Assembly (NCBI GenBank): GCA_021018815.1
Contig: JAITYX010000104.1
Span: forward strand, 1,685,657-1,749,656
DNA from: Talinum fruticosum
Taxonomy: Eukaryota; Streptophyta; Magnoliopsida; Caryophyllales; Talinaceae
Reading direction: 5' to 3'
DNA length: 64,000 nucleotides
In this document: positions 57,418 to 64,000 of the stretch, piece by piece
Layout of the letters: every line of letters starts with the position of its first letter
Numbering within the stretch: position 1 is the stretch's first letter
Translations under genes and position numbers: made by a program
Notes under the pieces: model-generated
Told to the model about the DNA's origin: nothing
Database searches by the model: none
What the model saw: only the letters and a program-made list of their open reading frames with translations

Positions 57418-58241
57418 TAATAGAATTAAATCTTATTAATACTCTACCATCAGATTCTTCAATTACCCGTTGTATATTCTTTTGAGCAATGTTTCGGGAG
57501 GCTTAATATTTTGAATAATAAATTCTTGAGGAATAGTTATTTCATTCCATTTTAATAATTTAGGAGTAAAAGTTGAAATATTTTCGGACTTAATTTTTAA
57601 TAAAATTGTCTCATCTGGAGAAGGCTTTAATAAACACTTTGGATTTAGTTGAGAAGATAATAGTTTGAAATAAACTCTGTAAGTAATAGCAAAATTTCTT
57701 GAAAGTTCTCTAAATTGTACTTTTGAATCATTTAGTAAATGAATATCTAAAATTAATGTATCCATGATCCAGCGATCATTTAGATCTCTCGAATAATTTG
57801 GACAACAATTGAAATAAATGGGACCATTGCATATATTAGTTTGAATCATGGCTAATAATGAATCTTTGTAACGAATTAATCTATTGTCTCTAAGAGCCAT
57901 GAATGTAGGACAATCTAATCCTAATCTTGTTAAAGGTTTGAGTTCTATTTGAATCATACCAAAATGAATATATATGTACTTTTCTTTATATTTTTTAATT
58001 AAAATATTTGAAAGTAACTTGATAGTTCTGAATTCTTCATCTAAACTAAATGTTTCTTCATGATTTTTTATTAAGAAAGCAGTATTGAAATCAAACTTGC
58101 CTATTTGATAGATTTTTCTATCTTTTGTTTTGGAATAGACCAATTTGAGAAATCAACTCGACAACTAACTTCTCTACTATTAACCACATTAGTACTCTTA
58201 GTACTACCTAAACTTAGATGATCTTGAAGCCAAGAGGTCAA
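57338..58241 (-). pseudogene. MPE-2 movement protein
   Basis: It aligns with the MPE-3 copy from MASWLQDHL; here the first codon reads TTG at 58241, so the start is lost. The main frame (58143-57463, 226 residues) has QIGKFDFNTAFLIKNHEE, LTRLGLDCPTFMALRDNR, CNGPIYFNCCPNYSRDLNDR and FAITYRVYFKLLSSQLNPK, all in the order of 30K-superfamily movement proteins of plant pararetroviruses. Breaks are at about 58150 and at 57496, where one A is missing relative to MPE-3 within a CCAG word. The C-terminal end overlaps the Gag ATG. It would act at plasmodesmata. Confidence 0.85.
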
Positions 58242-58395
58242 TTGAGTTTCGCTTGAACATCTAGTTAGGAATTACGCACACGCTATCGGGACCACCGGGA
58301 CCACCTCACACGGCTGACCAACGGATAACATGAGGCTGGCCAACGATCGACTAACGCTAGCTAAGGCGTAACAACCAACAAAATAGACAAACCTC

Positions 58396-58410
58396 GCTCC
58401 GATACCAATA
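58396..58410 (-). promoter_or_regulatory. MPE-2 primer-binding site
   Basis: On the minus strand TATTGGTATCGGAGC matches the complement of initiator tRNA-Met (TGGTATCAGAGC) except for one position at a CAG/CGG site. It follows the terminal repeat and precedes a leader of about 155 bases. Confidence 0.75.
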
Positions 58411-59206
58411 GAGATAGGATCAATCTAAAGCTAGGGAAGCAGCTCAAGGAGTGGGTATGGTTGAGTAGCAGGAGAGGCAGAGTGACAAATTAATTTAACA
58501 AATTGATTTTCAAAACAAAAGATGAAACACTGTAAATTGAAATAATTAAATAAGGCGTAATTGAAATGAGGAAGAGGATGAATCAAAACTTACTTTCTTT
58601 GATTGAATGTAAAGAAACTTGTACAACAATTTGAAATATATGCTCTTGGGAGAGAGGGGTTGGATAGTGATTGAGAGGCTAAAGGAGAGAATGTTAACAA
58701 GTGATTGTAAGTAAAGGCAAGTGGTTATCCGTGATTAGTTCTCGCCTTCTATTGAAAGAATGAGTACATATTTATAGAATACAATCTTGAATTGCTAAGT
58801 AACACTTGGACGGTTGAAGAGGCTTGATTGGAATGGAATCATAATCTTGAAAATATCTTCCGACAATGTTGAATTATTGGAACAAGTATTGATTGGACTG
58901 AAAGTATGAATAGTAGTTGATGAATCATCATATCTTGAACATTAACTTGAATTATTTTGCCGATAATGCTTGAGTGGAAAGTAATAGTCATGATATTAAT
59001 AATCATCCATATCTTCACATGGTAATATTAAGTAATGTCATCTCAAATAGTTGTCCTTCATGAATAATTGATTGTCACTTCCATGAATGAATATTTAAGT
59101 GAATAGTAAGTGAACAAGTAACCGTCCACTTCCTTCCCGGGGTTTTGAGAAGTGAAATATGAAATTTCACTGAAACAAAACCTGCATAAAATTCGTTAGA
59201 AATAAT
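58411..59206 (-). repeat. MPE-2 5' terminal repeat (LTR-like), about 796 bp
   Basis: It is the same sequence as the 3' repeat (53007-53605) and the MPE-1 and MPE-3 repeats. On the minus strand it runs from AAAAATTATTTCTAACGAATTTTATGCAGG to GATCCTATCTCT just before the PBS. It has a TATA box (TATTCTATAAATATG, complement of 58766-58780). Confidence 0.8.
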
Positions 59207-60094
59207 TTTTATATATGAAATATATAATAACCGTCCACTTACTATTCACTCAAACTATTCATTCATGGAAGTTACAATCAATTATTCATGAAGGACAACT
59301 ATTTGAGATGACATTACTTAATATTACCATGTGAAGATATGGATGATTATCAATGTCATGACTATTACTTTCCAGTCAAGCATTGTCGGCAAAATAATTC
59401 AAGTTACTGTTCAAGATATGATGATTCATCAACTACTATTTATACTTTCAGTCCAATCAATACTGTTCCAATAATTCAACATTGTCGGAAGATATTTTCA
59501 AGATTATGATTCCATTCCAATCAAGCATCTTCAACCGTCCAAGTGTTACTTACCAATTCAAGATTGTATTCTACAAATATGTACTCATTCTTTCAATAGA
59601 GGGCAGAATTAATCATTGAGAACCACTTGCCTTTACTTACAATCACTTGTTAACACTCTCTCCTTTGGCCTCTCAATCACTATCCAACCCCTCTCTCCCG
59701 AGAGCTTATATTTCAAATTGTTGTACAAGTTTCTTTACATTCAATCAAAGAAAGTAAGTTTTGATTCATCTTCTTCCTCATTTCAATTACGCCTTATTTA
59801 ATTATTTCAATTCACAATTTTCATCTTTTGTTTTGAAAATCAATTTGTTAAATTAATTTGTCACTCGACCTCTCCTGCCACTCAACCATACCCACTCCTC
59901 GAGCTGCTTCCCTAGCTCTAGATCGATCCTAACTCCATTAGTATCAAAGCCAAGTTTGTCTATTTAGTTGGTTGTTACGCCATAGCTAGTGTTGGTCAGC
60001 CGTTGGGCAGCCCATGTTATCCGTTTGTCAGCTGTTTGAGGTGGTCCCGATAGTGTGTGCATAATTCCTAACTAGATATTCAAGCGAAACTCAA

Positions 60095-61000
60095 ATGGCC
60101 TCTTGGCTTCAAGATCATCTAAGTTTAGGTAGTAGTAAGAGTACTAATGTTGTTAATAGCAGAGAAGTTAGTTGTCACGTTGATTTCTCAAATTGGTCTA
60201 TTCCAAAACAAAAGATAGAAACAATATATCAAATAGGCAAGTTTGATTTCAATACTACTTTCTCAATAAAAGATCATGAAGAAACATTTAGTTTAGATGA
60301 AGAATTCCAAACTATCAAGTTACTTTCAAATATGTTCAATTAAAAATATAAAGAAAAGTACAGATATATTCATTTATGTATGATTCAAATAGTACTCAAA
60401 CCTTTAACAAGATTAGGATTAGATTGTCCTATATTCATGGCTCTTAGAGACAATAGATTAATTCGTTACAAAGATTCATTATTAGCTATGATTCAAACTA
60501 ATATATGTAATGGTCCCATTTATTTCAATTGTTGTCCAAATTATTCAGTAGATCTAAATGATCCTTGGATCATGGATACATTAATTTTAGATATTCATTT
60601 ACTAAATGATTCAAAAGTACAATTTAGAGAACTTTCAAGAAATTTTTCTATTACTTACAGAGTTTATTTCAAACTATTATCTTCTCAACTAAATCCAAAG
60701 TGTTTATTAAAGCCTTCTCTAGATGAGACAATTTTATTAAAAATTGAGTCTGAAAATATTTCAACTTTTACTCCTAAATTATTAAAATGGAATGAAATAA
60801 CTATTCCTCAAGAATTTATTATTCAAAATATTAAGCCTCCCAGAAACATTACTTAAAAGAATATACAACAAGTAATTGAAGAATCTGATGGTAGAGTATT
60901 AATAAGATTTAATTCTATTAATGAAAGAACTCTTTCTTCAAGACTTTCGAAAAAGAGATCTTCCTCGTTCCTCTTTTTCAATGCCTTTAAGGTCTACTAA
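60095..61000 (+). pseudogene. MPE-3 movement protein
   Basis: The ATG at 60095 opens MASWLQDHLSLGSSKSTNVV. The first frame runs 82 codons to a stop at 60341-60343. The second, 60380-60856, holds LTRLGLDCPIFMALRDNR, CNGPIYFNCCPNYSVDLNDP and ITYRVYFKLLSSQLNPK. A stop at 60854-60856 comes from a C-to-T type change, after which the frame continues IEESDGRVLIRFN to the natural end at 60998-61000. The last 80 bases overlap the Gag ATG at 60921. The start codon is intact, unlike MPE-2. Confidence 0.87.
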
Positions 61001-63071
61001 TTATGATTATTTAAATAATACGCAAGAAGAAGATTCTACTTCTTCCTCAAAAATTTATTATAAATCACCAATAGCAGAACCAATTGAAGAAGAAAATTCA
61101 TCAATAGGTTCACCCACTCATTCAACCATGCAACCTCCTTCATATTCTTCTATTAATGTTATTTCAAAACTCTTTGAAATTAATAAAGAATATTTAAGAG
61201 AAGATTTTAATTCAATTGAGACTACAGATAAAAAAGAATGGTTTTTATCTCATTTTGATTTAAAAGCTCAAGTATTCATAAGGCGAAAATGGTATTCATT
61301 AATGGAAAGAATTGAATGCAATATTCTATTCTTTACATGGTGGACCATGTTTGCTTTATAAAATAATCTACCAGATCCTCATGGTATTAAGAAAATTAAT
61401 ACTAATCAAAATCTTAGCAAAAAATGGACTTTATCAAATGTAAATATATTTACATCAATAACTCCTACTTTGCAAGAGATTTTGATGCTTGCAGATCAAG
61501 GTCATATTCCTGCCGCTCCATTCAAAATAGGAAGAAACGATCCAGATGACTCTCAAATAGGTTTAGAAGATATTAAAAAGGTCTATCATCAAAATAATTA
61601 TACTAATCAAGTTCTACATATAGTTTCTCAACAAGTTAATATGGTTTCTACTCAAATAGAAGCAATATCTAAAAAGGAAGATATTGACTTATTATCAAAA
61701 AAATTAGAAAATCTAGATTTAAATAGAGATTCAACAAAACCAGGATTCCTAAATGATATTTCATCTCCTCATTAAATTCAATAATCATAAAAATTTAGAA
61801 ATTCCAGATAGCCCATTAATTAAAAAAATAGATGAAAAACTAAAACAAGCAGTAGCTCAAGTAATACTCTTAATGTTTTGGACATCTCTCAAGAAGATCA
61901 AGAAGTAACTAATATTAATAAAATCTTCAATAAAAAAGAAATTCCTTATTATTCTAGAAGCACTCCTCCAAATCTTCAACTTGAATCAATAAAATCAGTA
62001 GTTATAGAAGCTTTTGACGATGGTTCCATCTATGAATGGAATTTAGATGGAAAATTCGAACATGAAGCATTAATTATTCTTCATAGGATGATGATGGCAT
62101 ATGCTGCCTACACATCCAACGGTGCTCCATAAACTCAAGCTTTTGATTTACTAATCTCGGGTTTCACCGGATCATTAAAATATTGGTGGGAAAATTACAT
62201 GACAGGACGAAGAACGTCCGAGTATTAAAAATCATAAAGAAGTTGTTTGCACTTTAGTCCATACAATAGTTGTCAATCTTCTAAGCACTCCAAAAGATAT
62301 GTTAAGTGGTCAAGAAATTTTATTGACAAATCTAAGATGACCTACTCTAGAAGATTACAATTGGTATAAAGATACTTATTTCACATAACTATTAATAAGA
62401 CAAGATTGTCGACAACCTTATTGGAAAGAAAAATTCATTTCAGGATTACCAAATTTATTTTCTCAAAGAATATTCAATAAATTAAAAGAAGTTACACGTA
62501 AAGACCCAATTCCTTATGATCAAATCACATTCGGATAATTATTAGGATTTATTAAAAAAGAAGGTATTTCTTTATGCAATGAATTAAAACTACAAACAAG
62601 ATATTCAACAAATAAAGCTGCTACATGAAAAGAGTTAGGTTCTTTTTGTGAATCCTTTTGTCTTCCAAAAGTTGAAGCTCCTTCTGTTAAAAACAGAAGA
62701 ACAAATCAAATTAATAAGAAGAAACAGTTTAATCGCACTAATAATAATAATAATAAAACAAATACGGCCCCTAAGAATAATATTCCAAAAAAGAAAACTA
62801 CTAATAAAGTTACTTGTTTTAAATGTAACAAACAAGGTCATTATGCAAAAAATTGTAAAGTTAAAGATAAATTAAATGAAATTTGGGGTGATAATCTAGA
62901 TATTCAAAAAAAGATTATTTCTTTATTTGAACTCAAAGATACTCTAGTTAATTCTGAAAATTCATCCTCTCGATTCTGAAGACAATGGTTTTTATGAATT
63001 AGAAAGTAATTCCAGTGATTATTCATCGGGTAATGAATCATCCAGAATTTGTTACAAATGTATCAATATGA
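60921..63071 (+). pseudogene. MPE-3 Gag/coat-like ORF with complete core and CCHC knuckle
   Basis: It starts MKELFLQDFRKRDLPRSSF inside the MP frame. Order: Ser/acidic region (DSTSSSKIYYKSPIAEP), DLKAQVFIRRKWYSLMERIE, coiled coil (61614-61770), QEDQEVTNINKIFNKKEIPY (61896-61955), then the core with DGSIYEWNLDGKFEHEALII and GFTGSLKYWWENYM (about 62160-62203), a retrotransposon-gag-like motif. The zinc knuckle CFKCNKQGHYAKNC is at 62815-62856. It ends at TGA 63069-63071, overlapping the protease ATG. There are several stops (about 61360, 61775, 62130, 62390). It would package the element's RNA. Confidence 0.83.
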
Positions 63072-63127
63072 TTAATACTACCAAAAATGAAAAATAATTT
63101 TTATTAGATTTAATTGAACAAATTCAA
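63068..63127 (+). pseudogene. MPE-3 protease ORF start, truncated by LTR-D
   Basis: The ATG at 63068 overlaps the Gag stop as ATGA, then MINTTKNEK matches MPE-1, followed by an in-frame TAA. The sequence stops matching at 63127 (AACAAATTCAA), exactly where the Sirevirus LTR begins. Confidence 0.8.
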
Positions 63128-64000
63128 TGAAGACTCGGACACTTGCACAACACTTTCCGAGTTATATGAATGGAATCAGGTATAACAATTTCTTACTTAT
63201 AGAGTTTTGATTCAAGGGCATTCTCTGAACCTTAGAAACTTTTTTGAGTGATATGGTATCTTATTTAAGTGATACAGACATTTACTTCATGTGTTTCTTG
63301 CTTGTTTCGTTGTGACTCGGAAAACCGATAAGAGTGTTTTACTCGGTTCCGAGTCCCTCATTGCTTAGATTTATCGCATACCGACTAGACTAGTTTTCCG
63401 CTCAGATCTAACTTCATGTTATTTGTTCTATCTTGCTGAAGTCGGTGCTTCTAGTCCGATTCATGTTTAGTCTATATCAAGTTATTTCACTCGATATTCT
63501 TTACGTTACTTGATACTTCGTTTAGACTAACTCGGATGGAATTTTGAGTTATATGGATATTAGACTCGGAAAATTTCATTCTCTTTCCGACTCGGATAAT
63601 TACCAACTTAATTATCTTTATTATTTTATTATCTGTGTCTAATCTTGGACCAAAGTATTTTATACTTTGAGAACCAAAATTGATTTACTTTTGTAGGTTA
63701 TTCAAACGAGGATACACTTTTCAAACTACAAAAGTAACCGACTTCAAAACGTCAAATCACCAGCGAGACATGGCTTTTCACCTTCTCTGCTCCAGTCCCG
63801 AAAGATTGTGTCGTGGCTGTCTGTTTCCAAATCTGGAAAAGCTGGAACGCCAAGCTTAACGGTGGTTTCCACCTTATCCTTCAAGACACCGACAATGGTT
63901 TTGGGACTTCCAAGAGAGCTAAGCTGTTGTCCAACGTTCATATCACAACGGATACTTTCCGAGTGACTCGGAAAGCTTTTGTCAATGGTCACAAAGGACT
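63128..64000 (+). mobile_element. Sirevirus LTR-D, left part, running off the window
   Basis: It starts TGAAGACTCGGACACTTGC and follows the LTR landmarks in order (GGAATCAGGTATAAC, AGAGTTTTGATTC, TGGACCAAAGTATTTT, CAAATCACCAGCGAGAC, CTTTCCGAGTGACTCGG). It is closer to LTR-C than to Sire-B but clearly diverged from both. It could be the 3' LTR of the LTR-C element or an independent or solo LTR; the right end is not in the window. Confidence 0.88.

Larger units (their letters stand above)
53007..59206 (-). mobile_element. Movement-protein element copy MPE-2, nearly complete, minus strand
   Basis: Read on the minus strand: 5' terminal repeat (59206-58411), PBS (58410-58396), leader, MP (58241-57338), Gag (57417-55655), protease ORF (55658-54777), fourth ORF (54780-53627) and 3' terminal repeat (53605-53007, truncated). 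Direct terminal repeats and a tRNA-Met-type PBS give it an LTR-retroelement layout, while the movement protein is a plant-virus hallmark. It lacks RT and RNase H. A deletion of about 375 bp removes the Gag core. Confidence 0.85.
59230..63127 (+). mobile_element. Movement-protein element copy MPE-3 (5' half), plus strand
   Basis: It has a 5' terminal repeat lacking its first ~130 bases (59230-59935), a degenerate PBS (TTAGTATCAAAGCC, about 59938-59951), leader, MP (60095-61000), Gag (60921-63071) and the first 20 codons of the protease ORF (63068-63127). It is then cut by Sirevirus LTR-D. It is the near reverse complement of 55650-59206. Confidence 0.82.

Overview
The window is plant nuclear DNA, very probably from an angiosperm, in a repeat-rich heterochromatic region. 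It is AT-rich. Every gene-like stretch I can name belongs to a transposable element or an integrated pararetrovirus-like element, and almost all are broken by stops or frameshifts. I see no convincing single-copy host gene, tRNA, rRNA or CRISPR array. Some boundaries were fixed by matching target-site duplications (TSDs), which show a clear nesting order.

Layout: 1-1.36 kb, minus-strand remnant of an element with a plant-virus-type movement protein (MPE-0). 1.6-2.0 kb, a fold-back element. 2.8-3.8 kb, two CACTA-type ends. 3.8-5.1 kb plus a split LTR (5104-5664 and 12176-13207), an old Sirevirus (Ty1/copia) relic. 5665-12166, a complete MULE inserted in that LTR with 9-bp TSDs; it carries a transposase and an antisense GRF-type zinc-finger gene. 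13.2-17.4 kb, two copies of a fold-back family rich in CTCCTTACAA motifs, one holding a minus-strand solo Sirevirus LTR.

17437-47866 is a Tat-type Ty3/gypsy element (Tat-1). Its 5' LTR is split by a Sirevirus solo LTR (LTR-A, TSD TTCGG), which is itself split by a full Sirevirus (Sire-B, 18748-29530), and separately by a 2.8-kb Ty3/gypsy solo LTR (31276-34095, TSD AATTT) containing about 61 TAA repeats. Tat-1 then shows PBS, 43-bp leader repeats, gag, protease, RT, RNase H, a second RNase H, integrase, and two antisense extra genes (DUF7745-like and plant-mobile-domain-like).

47867-50144 is a Sirevirus LTR plus partial gag (LTR-C). It is fused to a palindromic cluster (50145-63127) of three movement-protein elements (MPE-1 plus, MPE-2 minus, MPE-3 plus). 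These encode MP, Gag with CCHC knuckle, an aspartic protease and a fourth ORF, joined by ATGA stop/start overlaps, with no reverse transcriptase between protease and the fourth ORF. A further Sirevirus LTR (LTR-D) begins at 63128 and runs off the window.

The most notable cross-cutting signal is a systematic exchange between CAG/CTG and CGAG/CTCG, CGG/CCG or CG among otherwise near-identical copies. It breaks many reading frames and may be a basecalling artefact at CHG-methylated cytosines. The RT-less movement-protein element is the best candidate for a poorly described biological system here.
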